Source: Lomentospora prolificans (taxonomy: Eukaryota; Ascomycota; Sordariomycetes; Microascales; Microascaceae). From it: a DNA stretch of 64,000 bases. The notes below the pieces were generated by a model. The model saw only the letters and a program-made list of their open reading frames with translations, did not search any database and was not told the origin of the DNA. Below, piece by piece: positions 22,525-33,625 of the stretch. Position 1 is the stretch's first letter. Each line of letters begins with the position of its first letter. The stretch covers positions 310,001 to 374,000 of the forward strand of contig JARFXM010000010.1 of the NCBI GenBank assembly GCA_029532625.1, written 5' to 3'. Made by a program: the position numbers and the translations under genes.

Positions 22525-23545
22525 CTACCCAATCTTCCGAAACCTAAGAGCCATTAGCACGGGGATTTGGCTGAAATCAGTGTGCACGCTGCTCTTGAAA
22601 CTCGTGGCCTGCTGTTCCGAAAACGTCGGCTCCTCCAATGCATCCATTACCAGTCCCTGCTTGAAAAATATTCCCAAGAGTTCGTGGAGGGGGCGGTGGA
22701 AATAGAGCTATCGGATTCATAGTTAGGGAAGCCTTATTTCTGGCTGGAACCAACTCAGTCATCTCACCTGCCACTTCGGTTGATCGTTGAACGCCGTTCC
22801 TCTCCAAGGTGGCACGTGTAGATATTTTTCGATAAGTTTTGTTCGAATAACTCGAGATCTACCAGTTTCTGGGTCTGAGACCTGACTCGTATTGGAGGCA
22901 GCGTTCGTGGTGAAGAACACCGGATGGAGCGTCGTGGCTACGAAGCTAGCTTGGTGTGAACATCTCCCGCCTGGTGCCCCGGTTACATGCCAACGCGAGG
23001 AAGCCTACCTTCCGCCCTTTTTCAGAAGCTTGGGCAGCGCTTCCGCGATCGGGTCGAGGTTTCGATATCCATAATCGCCATGTTGATCAGAACGACGTCG
23101 AATCCATTAGACTACAGATTTGTTAACGTTTCCTAATCCTGCCAAAGATCGAGTCGCCCTGTCCCCAGCCTATCTATACACTCACAGCTTCGGGATCACG
23201 GAGGAGCTCATCGAAGGCGCTGGACTTCGTCGCATCGAGCGGGCGGTATTCGATTTTGTTCAAGAGTTCGGGCGGGGTACGTTGTGCTGCAAGTTTAACC
23301 ATTTTCTCGCTGCCGTCCGTCGCTAAAACCGAGGCGCCCCGCGACGCAAGGAGTCTTGCACCAAGGCCGTTTCCCGTGGCGAGCTCTAGTACTTTAGTGC
23401 TTGGATCGACAGCTATCATCCTGTTTAAGCACGGGATTTGCAGCTGCTGCCAATACTTGTTTCCTTCGGAACCCATCGTCTGGTCCCAGAAGTCGGCATT
23501 GGCCTCCCAAGCATCGAGGGTACCTTTGTTCTCTGATGGAACCAT
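22525..23545 (-). pseudogene. SAM-dependent methyltransferase with a one-base frameshift
   Basis: Class I methyltransferase (methyltransf_11/25 type). Exons on the minus strand: 23545..23186, 23111..23009, 22945..22768, 22707..22525; with one base restored the length would be about 274 aa. Exon 1 carries VLELATGNGLGARLL (motif I, about residues 50-64) and SVLATDGSEKM (motif II). Exon 2 starts NGFDVVLINMAIMDIE and then continues one frame away as LDPIAEALPKLLKKGG; the break is at about 23058-23062 and no splice signal explains it. Exons 3 and 4 (LHPVFF, VPPWRGTAF, LYFHRPLHELL) are clean and in phase. All introns are GT-AG. Either a recent null allele or a sequencing/assembly error; everything else looks functional. 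It is convergent with the NLR gene. Confidence 0.75.
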
Positions 23546-25587
23546 TTTATGAGGTAAAATTTCAGTGTAACACTTCCGTTCCTGCTCAGTTGCAAAAACG
23601 AGGGTCGTCTTTGAGTCAGCGGCGCTGCGAGATAAACAAGTCGTCCCAGCCTTTAAATGGTGAGCGAGCGATTGCTCCCTCCTAGAACCCGGGCGTTGGT
23701 TGGAAGAAAATATCTAGCCTTGATGTAATATCATTGCATGATGCAGCACGGCATGACTCATGTGGCCGCGGGGCCACGAACGTGTGGCTCCGATTTAAGT
23801 AGATGTGTATTGCTCATGTTCATGGTTGCCGCTAGAGACGGTGGTGTCGTGCACGCAGCCGTAACTGCAGTACCCCTGCCGATACAGGGAGACGCGCATA
23901 TCAGCATTTGCGCAACTGCTCTTTCATGACTCTAATCACAAGAACCTTGAGTATTCGTGAGCGGGCGTGCTAGGTACAATTATTGTTGCAAATTCGAGAT
24001 TCGTCTTGCCCGAAGTCCGCTTTTTCGGTCCAGAGGCAGGCGGACCTACTTACCCCGGCTTGGTGGTGGAGCCGGTATTCGACGGGTACTCTATTACTTG
24101 GGGGCGGAATGTTAGCATAATAGCGTGCGAGGGCGTGTGGAAGATGAGTAGAAGCCCTCGGATTAGGCATATTTGGCGTGTGCTTGCGCTGAGGTGCATG
24201 TTCGTGGCCTTTTTTGAGCGCCAGTGGTGGACAGGCAGAGAGTAGAAGGTCATTATTATGCAGGCTTGAGATCCATTGAGATGGATCAATGGAATAAGAT
24301 TTTTTTGGGCCGTTGGGGCGGCTTGTGTGATCTGAACGACTTAACAATGGTAAGAAGTGTTTGTGAAATGTGAGGTATGAAACCGGGAGTTTATAAGGAA
24401 GCCATCATGGTTAGAACAACTTGTTGGTTGGTTGGTTGGTTGCCTGGACAGCTTCGAATGTAGTGGCTGAACCAAAGGCAGGGAGAATCTTGCCACTTTT
24501 GTAGTTGGGTTCATGCTCTTAAAGGACGCTCAGGATTGTGTAGACGTCAATTTATACAACTACTACAAAATCGGGGACTCTCCACTAGTGCTAATGATCC
24601 ATGGTCAAGTAGGCCGCCGAGTGAAATGAAGCCGATAAATATATACACATTGCACTCAAGCCTATCATGTTATCAATATGGTGCTTACCCTGACATACGA
24701 CAGGCCGTATTTAACTCATCATATTATAATATAGCATACTGTTCTTCAGAGTCTGCGCGCATAGGTCGGTATCAGAATAAACATGTTTTCATATAAGATT
24801 TATTCTTTTTATAAACTTAACTTATTAAATATACTTTTTCTAATAATTACTATGAGGATGGCCTCCCAGATTTTCTTTCACCAGCCGCGAGTTTCAACAG
24901 GGATCTAAACCAAGGCTGTGCATTAATGTATCGCTTCTGATGGCAGGATAAGAAATACTAGGTGAGTTACAAATTAATAGGGATGGTCGGAGAGGAGCAA
25001 GCGATCATCGACACTTTAAAGGGCTGGTTAATAGCTACATATCAATGGGCAATAGCTATCGAAACGCAGCCGATTGGTGGAATTAGGGAACACTACGAAC
25101 GTTGTGTCTGTCCGGGGCACCGCTCAGTTTAGACTATTTTCCAGAGGAGTATTGTGTAACGAATTCAATGGACTCTAGTAGTGTCGGACGTCCTTCCACT
25201 TCCTACTGTCGTAACTATTATCGTCTTCTATCATTTTCCATAGCATTCGCTGCTTTTCGTACCCAGCCCGCACTGACTCGCTGGCTCAAGGACCGCAACT
25301 GCGACTCCCCAACCACTAATAGTACGGGAGCCAATGCCTGGATCGGACGAAATAGAATGCCAAGCTATCACTGGCAAAACACTTTTTAGTTTATCGAATG
25401 ATTTATAATAAGTGAGGGGGTCAGAGTTCAGTTCTTTCCTAATCCCGACTCCGTAGCATCATTTGTAATCTCGTCTGATGTTTGCGTCATTAATAGCGGC
25501 TCATGATCCTCGCGCCTTGATCCGTCACCTCCAGATTCTCATCCATAATATTACCAGAACACAATATCGTGTCCAGATTCAATTGAA
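23546..25587. other. Gene-poor spacer, partly AT-rich
   Basis: No gene recognised over 2 kb. A TTGG tetranucleotide repeat lies at 24424-24442. About 24540-24860 is strikingly AT-rich with many TA steps, in contrast to flanking genic DNA. No terminal repeats or transposase remnant were recognised. Confidence 0.45.
24424..24442. repeat. (TTGG)n microsatellite
   Basis: Four and three-quarter copies of TTGG. Confidence 0.8.
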
Positions 25588-26744
25588 ATGTCCGCTATTA
25601 AGGTGGCTATTGTTGGTGCTACCGGCCATACTGGGGCCAGTGTTGTTGACGGTCTGCTGGCCTCAGAGACCAAATTTGTCAGTTGCGCCGAGATCAAGTG
25701 CTATGCTTCTCCGCTGACAGTATGATAGGATCTCACGGCCTTGTCTCGGCAGTCATCGATTGACAGTGCGGCGAACAAGTCGCTCAGAGATCGCGGCGTC
25801 AAAGTTGTGGCAACTGACTTGACCGGTCCACAGGAGGCTCTCGTCAGCATCCTGACCGGTATTGACGTCGTCGTTTCATGCATCGTCTTTTCATCCGTCC
25901 ACGACCAGGTACCTCTTGCTGAAGCTGCGAAGAAGGCAGGAGTAAAGCGATTCGTGCCCTGTAACTTTGGAACACCCGCCCCCAGAGGGGCGATGTGGCT
26001 CAATGACCAGGTATTTAACCCGCACCAGCTTTTATTAGACATGGCTGCCAATATTGGACCGTTTCCTTGACACAATTCACAGAAATGCGAAATAATAGAT
26101 GCTATCCAACGTATCTATCTTCCCTATACAGTCATTGATGTCGGCTGGTGGATGGAACAGGTCGTCCCTCCCCTGCCATCTGGCAAGAGTGATCACGCAC
26201 TTCTGAAGAGCGGGGCTGGTGGTGAGATTCCTGGTGATGGAAACGTACCAGTGGCATTCACATCAGTGCCGGATATTGGTAGATACGTCGCCAAGATAAT
26301 CGCCGACCCTAGGACGATCAACAAGAAGGTTCTGGCCTTCACCGAAGTCCTGACTATGAACCAGGTATCCGACATCATGGATGAACTCAGCGGTGAAAAG
26401 TCGATTCGCAAATACGTATGTAATGTTGATGAGACAGGGAACTGTTCTTCTTCCATCGATGGATGCTGATATGCGTACAGAGGACCGCCGAAACCTTGGA
26501 GAAGGCTATATCTAGTGCCAAAGAAGCCCTTCGGGTGGATTCGAATGATAAGGGTGCCTTTTACTCTAGGGTAGTTAACGAGTACTACTATTCCTGGGGC
26601 GTCCGTGGCGATAATACACCAGAATCTGCCGAGTATATGGGCTACCTAAACTTCAAGGAGCTATATCCTGAAGTTTCTGGGCGAACGATGAGAGACTTTT
26701 TAAAAGCAGTTCTAAGCGGTCAGGGAACTGGGATTCGTTATTAG
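25588..26744 (+). CDS. NmrA-like / isoflavone-reductase-like NAD(P)H oxidoreductase
   Basis: Atypical SDR of the NmrA / phenylcoumaran-benzylic-ether-reductase type. CDS join(25588..25677, 25729..26010, 26083..26415, 26481..26744), 322 aa; all three introns are phase 0 with GT-AG ends. VAIVGATGHTGASVV (about residues 5-19) is the GxxGxxG cofactor loop, GIDVVVSCI the end of the fourth beta strand, and AAKKAGVKRFVPCNFG the typical helix-strand joining an NmrA core. LPYTVIDVGWWMEQ and the C-terminal SWGVRGDN region form the substrate lobe. Members act on aromatic substrates in plants and as redox sensors or reductases in fungi. Its place beside a Zn2Cys6 regulator, VAO and ADH favours a catabolic or modifying role on phenylpropanoids. 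The exact reaction is unknown. Confidence 0.9.
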
Positions 26745-27049
26745 TTTGCACTCTACATAGAGCTTAGAGCAGAGCCTAGCTTGACCTGACTCCCGAATAG
26801 CAACTAGACTGAACTTAGCCGTTGATTTTCGGTCTTTAAAATGCAGATCAAGTGCAGCAATACTGGTCTCAGATATATATTAAATCGCAGCCGCGTAATA
26901 TCCAACAATTCCGTACCCATATCGTATCAAGTATTACATTTTATACATTTACGGCTCAAATCCACCATTCAAGACCAAAATCCCCTATTACTATGTCTTC
27001 GCATGGTGCCACTGTTTGCAATCTCGTCTTCTCTATCCCATATGTCAGA
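26745..27049. other. Short convergent 3' spacer
   Basis: AT-rich sequence between the convergent NmrA-like and regulator genes. No feature seen. Confidence 0.4.
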
Positions 27050-29938
27050 TTACCTTTCTGAAATTTCCAGGAATGCATCGACAGAGGCATCGTCCAGTTC
27101 ATAAGTTGAAGGAAGAAAGTTAGCACTTGCTAAAGGATTTCCCAGGAGATTCAAATCCAGCCCAGTCGCCTCAACGCATTGACTGGCTCCCACATTCTTA
27201 CAATCCACGCCCCGTTTTGGGACTGACAATGTTTCGTCTTTGGTGGCTTCTACTTCTAGCCCAATATACCTCACCGAAGCCCGAGCTATGGTAGCGTCAT
27301 TCGCCGGCAAGGTTTCAAAGTGATCTCCAGAGATTTCATGATTATGGAAGTCGTAGTTGGCATGAATATCCATGCTCGCAAAGTCGGGTTTGTCGACAAA
27401 TTCAAACGTATCAATATTTCGATCCGTCCTGGCCTCTTCCAAGCCTCCAGCTTCTGGGTGGTTCGCGCTTGTTCGTGGCTTACCTTGGCCCTGTGAAAGG
27501 CGGCATTCAACCCTCCAATTATTGGAAAGAGAAGGCGACAACGAGATTGGCAAAGTTGTTGGGAAGAGTTCATTTGCACGAAGGCTAGGTGGGAAGTCTT
27601 CCAGTGCTGGAAGTTTTCCTCTACTGATACTGAAGTCCATAGCAGTCACTAGGAAGAGGTATTGTTTCGGTTTGTGGCGAAGAATTTGTGTCCAGCTACT
27701 TGCCAAGGTCCGGGAATTTTCTAATGAAGATGGCCTTGTTAATATCCAGACGTTCGACTTAACAGCCTCGATAATCCATTCAATAGAAGCGTATCGCGGC
27801 CTGTATGTCTCGATAACGTTGACTAGAGTGTCAATATGCCTTTCACCCCCACTGGCTGGGGATGAGATATTCACGCTTGGTCTTCCGGTAGCAACGGCTG
27901 TTTGGCGTAGGTTTATATCTAGAGCCTGGAGTGCTAGAGGAAAAGCGGTACAGCCGATACTAATCGCAGAATTAGCACATGGTATTCAGAGCAAGAACTG
28001 GCGGGTGAATTACTTACATGCTGAGTGGCAACCATTGAGCAAGGCCGCGATGTGTTAAGTCCTTCACACAGTCTATCAGACGATACACTGCTTCTTCAAC
28101 TTGGTCTCCGTTTTCTCGCAGACTCTGGACATCATACTGAAGCCCTTGAGTAGCCGCGACTAGGTCGAATTGGACCATCTCATAATGAGCAAGGGCCATA
28201 TTCGCCGAACTGCAGTCATGTTAGTATATATACCATGACTGTACACAAATGTAACTAACTAATAATATATATTCAGCAGTTTCATGAACAAAGTGAGGGA
28301 CTGCCTCGAGCCTGTCGTCGAAGGATCGCTTGTCGATAGTTCCTTAGCCAAATCCCTCTCCAGTCGCTGGACGTCAGCACGCCATCGTCTAAGGGCACTT
28401 TTACACTGGTTTATCTTAGTCTTTCTGACGTGGCTAGGAGGAATGGCCGATGTTGAACTATGGAGGGCAGATGACAGCAGGGTAAGCAGGTCTGTTAATA
28501 GCAGACAAAATTTGACCAGCTCCGCTAGTATCTCGGCGAGAGACGACTTCATCGCAGGGGTATACACCTTGGACGCCCAGAACTCGTCTGATAGATCCGA
28601 CTTTCCAAGCGGAGGGTTAAAGTCAAAGTCGAAATTCGAGCGGTCGATGGTAAGAGATCTGCGACTGGTCAATGGCATAATACGATCTCGGATGATGCAG
28701 CACCACCATAGGCGCTTGAGACAATTCTTAGAAGGAGTCCCAGGTACGTCAGCAGCTAACATGGAATGATATTGGTGTGCGTTAGCTTCTTTTGCCTGGA
28801 AGATAGCGATGTTTAGCCACTTAGAGCCCAGTCGTGCGGATTCCGTGTGATCAAGTGGCAAGAGGTGAGACTGCGAGAGAAGGACGGCGGCTTGTGCAAT
28901 ACGAACTGGAGATCGTTCGCAGTTGAAGTCATACAATAGCTATGATTGTGAGCTTCCACTGAATGTCCGGTTAAGGGAAATTCGCTGTCAAAACAATTAC
29001 CTTTGCACGCCTATAGAAAGCCGTTTTGGCGGTATGGACATCCTGGAACCCAAGAGCCTCAATTGTGCTGCTAGATACCAACTGTATGTGATAAAGCCAG
29101 CGTTAATAGAAATTGTAGGGGATAGAAAAATACTTTGGACAGAACCTACGCTTGTGGATATGAACAACAATGCCTGCATGACTATCATAGAGAGCTTTTC
29201 CGTAGTGTCATCTGCTACGCATTCGCCATCAAACATTGCCCCAAAATCAGCTTCGTTGAGTAGAGGGAGCATGGGATGGACATGCAGAAAGTAGTGGTTA
29301 ACAAATTCGTCAATATATGGCCGTTGCGGTAGGACAAAACATCCCTCCTTGAGGAGGAATTCTCGATCCTGGGGCAGTAACCCTTGGAGTGAAGGCCGTT
29401 CGAGAAAGGAGTAGCTCGAGCCGTTGAGGCTAGGTGGCAGTATTATCTCCGGGCCATCATGATCATTTGGTGTATGGTGTATCAATTCCTCCTTGGTATG
29501 TGAAAGTGGTAATGCTAACACGTCGGGCCCAGTGGGCGAGGCTGCTGGAAGGAGACGTCCGCTCAGCCGATCAGGTATTGATGAGTTTGTTGACTGGAAC
29601 AATTGGCCAGCCGTAGGGGAAAATGGAGATTTACCGAGCGTCCCGAATGAGGAATGAGAGCTGGGAGGTTCGGGGGTCGTTTCGAGAGACAAAGTGACGG
29701 AGGCAGTCGGCGGGCGGCGGTTCGCGGTATAGTGAGGCCTCGACGATGGGCCGAGAGAGCGTTCTCCTGGTTCAACTCTTGCGAAGGTTCGATAAATCCG
29801 AGCCAAGTCGCATTCTTTTCCATCCAGTTGGCAATTAACGCATTTCCGGGAGACATCGACCACAACGCATCTTACTTTGCGGGAGCGACATGCGAGACAA
29901 GCGCGAGGAGCCCGCCGTTTCGTTTTAATCGACTCCAT
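27050..29938 (-). CDS. Zn(II)2Cys6 transcription factor with fungal_trans domain
   Basis: Nuclear binuclear-zinc-cluster regulator. CDS complement(27050..27959, 28018..28209, 28260..28939, 29001..29081, 29150..29938), 883 aa; all phases close. The finger near the N-terminus reads C-x2-C-x6-C-x8-C-x2-C-x6-C (CLACRSRKVRC, then CVNCQLDGKEC, residues about 14-43), preceded by a basic KTKRRAPRA. The middle homology region (PF04082) starts near 200 (FVNHYFLHVHPMLPLL) and continues through FYRRAKLLYDF, AQAAVLLSQ and LKRLWWCCIIRDR, the signature of the cutinase-factor (Ctf1-like) group. The 27-codon exon 29001-29081 falls exactly inside this region and supports the splicing. It sits between the NmrA-like gene and VAO, so it is the natural candidate regulator of that cluster. 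Confidence 0.9.
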
Positions 29939-30904
29939 TCTATCACAGGCTCGTCAGAGTGAATGTTTCCATTCGCAGCTGCGGGAATTCACCCCGAAAT
30001 ATGAATGAGAGAAGGGGATTTGGAAGGAAGCATTGGGATATCCTCTCGGCTAGCCTGGCGATGACTTTACCCCACTTCCTATCCCCTGGTTTTCGGATAA
30101 GAGGCTCGGGTCTTGCACTAAGCCCTGGCCTCCCTGTACCCCGGACCCGTACCCCATGACATTAAGCCAAGAATGTGGCGTATTTTCAGAGAGCTAGCTG
30201 AGCGACCGTCCATCTCACTCCCTCTAGGTCTATCCCTGTTTTCAGGGTTCTTGGAGGGGGGTCATGGCGAATCACAGTGAGGGACTTCATCATGACACGT
30301 CGTCATTTCCACCAAACTGAGCCGTCGCATCGCGTCTGTCAATCCTCACTTTGCAGAGAAAGGACCATCTGAGGTGCTTCGATATTAGTTTGCGTGCTGC
30401 CACATTGTGTGGAGTTGCGGGCGATGATACTGGACGGATGTCTTGACAGAAGAGGCCCGGGTTGTTCCACTTGGTCATCGACGAGCATCAGCGTCTTCGA
30501 ACGGTACGAGGCTTGCATCTGAGTTGCTTTGAAAACTTCCTGGTATAAATGCATATTAGACGGCGCGATAAATTCAAGAACTAGCACTCAAGGTATTCAA
30601 GGAGGGTATCAGAGTTTAGTAGGCGATGGTAACAGTCGCCCAAGAACTTCCTTACTCCTTAACCTCGGATAACCTAAACTTTAATCAACTTTTTGCTTCT
30701 TTGAAAAATGTGAGGCCTTTATTTAGTATAAATGTCTGAGTTTGAGCCTTTTTCCTTCACACTGCGGATATATGGTTTCTTATACCATAATAGCTCCCCT
30801 CAGATGCGGAAAAGACTAGTCGCTTCAGGCATAATGACGCTATACTGTAATGGTATTAAACTAAGAATGACACGCTCGGACTACTCTTGAACTTATCAGA
30901 ATTC
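29939..30904. other. Spacer between regulator and VAO
   Basis: Contains the promoter of the regulator (right of 29938) and the 3' flank of VAO. No gene recognised. Confidence 0.4.
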
Positions 30905-32894
30905 TTAAAGCTGTTGAGGCCTGACAATCTCGAACTTCTTTGCCTCGTACTTCTGGGGCCAAATACCATTCTTTCCCGGTGCCAAGATGCCCTTGGGATC
31001 AAGGGCATTCTTGATTGTCTCATTGAGTCGCATCTGAGCGTTGTCGTTAAAGTTGTACGTGCCTGCGATTTGGTCCATAAGCGCCAGGTGAGTACGATAC
31101 TCGCCCCAACCCAACCGGGCAGCGTCGTCAATCAGCGTCGTGATGACCCAGTGGGCGCGGCGGCATGACTCAGGGTCTTTGCGGTCAAATACGAGACAGA
31201 CGATATGGTGCATCTCTCGCATCCCGACACAGAAGGTTCCGATGAAGTCAAACCCTGCCTCTTCGCACCTCTTCCGGGTCAGCTTGTACTGGGCCATAGC
31301 CTCATCACCGTTCACCTTGGCGATGGGCGAGAAGAAGAGGTGGGCACCATTGGGGAGCCAGTTACTGGAATTGATCAGCTTCGGTGTGCCACGGAAAGGG
31401 TTGTCGCCTACTTACACCCATTCCAGTTCGGTCATAGTAGGAATCCCCTGTAAGGTAAGATGCCGAGTCTGCAGCACAACATTGTCGGGCATGTCTTCGG
31501 GGAAATAGAACTTCGCGCCAGGAATGGCTGAGAATGCCTGCTTCACCACTGCCCACATGGCTTGACGGATCGGCTCTGGGCCGTAGAGGGCGCCATAGAA
31601 GTTCCACCGACCGAGGTTCAGCTTCTTTGCGATCTCGTCGAGTTCAGCATCGGTCAAAGGGTTCGGAGATGACGTATATTTCGTTCGGTTGCCCTGCACA
31701 TTCCGTCTTAGCTAGAGATATTACTCAAATCGTCATTGGCGAGGTCAATTACCATCACTGCCGCGTCTAGAAGAATATGCCGCATAGTGGGTACGTTCTG
31801 TAGAACCATGGAGGTACGAAGAGGTCGAATGATCTCGATGGCTTGGTGGAGATCCTCGTCACGAGGGACGGTGATTAGGTACGATTGGTAACCTCCAGGG
31901 TTCACCATCAGCCACACTCCCATCTTGACTACTATTCCCAGTGACGACTGGGTGAATATGCCATCATTGTACGGGCCAAAGCCGTAGTTGAAGAGCTGCC
32001 AGGCAGTGTTGGGCTCTTGCTCATGAGGAGGTTTGTTGGGGTCGGCCTTGGGGTTGGGGAGCGCACCCATTCCGGTACGTACAAGGCTGCCGTCTGGAAG
32101 AATGACTACATGACGGCACGGGATTAGTAACGTAATATGAGGCTGCGACATGGATCCAAGTGTTGACCTACCTTCCATACCGCAGTGCATCATGAAATGG
32201 TCACCTAAAATTTTATTAGCAGCTTAGCTGGAATATCGGGTGCGTTATTGTGTCGTATCTTACCGTATGGTGTGTATCCCACCCCTCGTTCAAGAGTGTT
32301 CCCTAGGACGGAGCCACCCCCCAAATCCGGAACATCGATCCAGAGCTTGTCTCGCAGGTTGTTGTCAACGAGATATTGGTGGAGATCAACATAAGTTACT
32401 CCCGGCTCGACCAGGGCATAGGCACCATCGACATCAACCTCAATGATCTTGTTCATATGTCTACCCATATCTAGCCCGACAGAGCCAGGAACTCTAGGGG
32501 CAGCGCCGCCGTAGCCAACATTGCGCCCGACGGAGAAGGGCCAAAGTGGAATCTCGTACTCGTTGCAAAGCCTCACGATGGCCTGCACTTCGGGAACATC
32601 CCGGGGAGCAATGACGACAGAAGAAACAAAGTGCTCCTTGCCGACAATGTGGAACATGTCATGAGCTTTGCTTGGGTCGAGGTAGTCTTGCTTCTCGAGT
32701 TGATCGGACTTCCCAATCACCGTGACATTCTCGTTACTGCTGATCTGCTTCGCTGCATCGACGAACTTCTGAAAGGTGGCAGAATCGACACCCGGGGGAA
32801 GAACAAGCGGGCTCACAAAGCTCTCTTCAACTTCAGCTTTGGGTTGAATGGTAGCCTGAATGTTTTCAGGGTTGGGGCCGTCTTGGGGTATCAT
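30905..32894 (-). CDS. vaoA: Vanillyl-alcohol oxidase family flavoenzyme
   Basis: FAD-dependent 4-hydroxybenzyl alcohol / 4-allylphenol oxidase of the VAO/PCMH superfamily. The Penicillium enzyme converts vanillyl alcohol to vanillin and eugenol to coniferyl alcohol with O2, giving H2O2. CDS complement(30905..31364, 31416..31693, 31753..32105, 32172..32204, 32264..32894), 584 aa, one exon only 33 nt. Conserved: GRNVGYGGAAPR (Tyr108 equivalent), WIDVPDLGGGS (Asp170 equivalent), LPNGAHLFFSPIAK (His422, covalent 8-alpha FAD), WGEYRTHLA (Tyr503/Arg504) and ILAPGKNGIWP. Near residue 76 the segment AHDMFHIV has Phe where the Penicillium enzyme has His61. No signal peptide; the terminal PQQL is not a clear peroxisomal tag. 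Divergent from ADH. Confidence 0.93.
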
Positions 32895-33625
32895 ATTGAT
32901 CTTTTAGATGATTAAGGCTTTAGGGAAAGTGAAAAGATTATGGATTCTTATTCAAAGAAAGGCCTATAATATCGTACAGATGGTTGAAACAAGAAATCCC
33001 TTGGCTTCGATGAGATCCCGTCCAAGCTGGACATTTTAACCTTGACAATAACGCAAGCTCAATAGAAACAGAATATTACAAAAGTCGAAAAAAAGACAAC
33101 GCAGAATGCTCACCAGCGAGAACATAACTCATCATTCTCCCTGACGTAGCGCGGGGGTGGGAAGTTCGCCGACCTCGACCTGTTGCTTATCTTTTACGCG
33201 TTTGTTCGTAGAGCTCGCAGACGTGTTTATTTCCTTCGTAAGAGCTGCGGAGGTGGGGAATTGACCGATGGGCCCAGTCCGACTCCACGGCTCTCCATTG
33301 TCTCGCGGACGGTTTCTGCGCCTTGCCGGGTTCAGTTGCGCCAAGTGCTTATTTGAATTGTACCGGGTTATTTCCCACCTCCACGCGTTGTCGCGATAAC
33401 CACCACAGAACGACGTGAACCGGCAGTCTGGATGAACCGTTCAAGTGCTTTCGGAGAATGGCATGGTCTGCGTTCCTGGCTCTCGGGACTTTTATATGGC
33501 TCATTGACCGTCGCTACTTGCGGCTGCCAAATGCAGACATCCCCAATGACAATTAAACCCGGTCGCGTTCGATAACCGGACTAAAATCGAAGTTATTTAG
33601 TTATCACCAGTCTGCATCAATCGAG
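32895..33625. promoter_or_regulatory. Divergent promoter VAO/ADH
   Basis: A spacer of 731 bp between head-to-head VAO and alcohol dehydrogenase, suggesting joint control. It contains the inverted repeat at 33559-33579. No gene recognised. Confidence 0.5.
33559..33579. promoter_or_regulatory. CCGGT-N11-ACCGG inverted repeat
   Basis: Perfect 5-bp arms separated by 11 bp, 47 bp before the ADH start. Zn2Cys6 dimers bind CGG/CCG half-sites in such geometry; two Zn2Cys6 genes lie close by. The binding role is inference. Confidence 0.35.
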
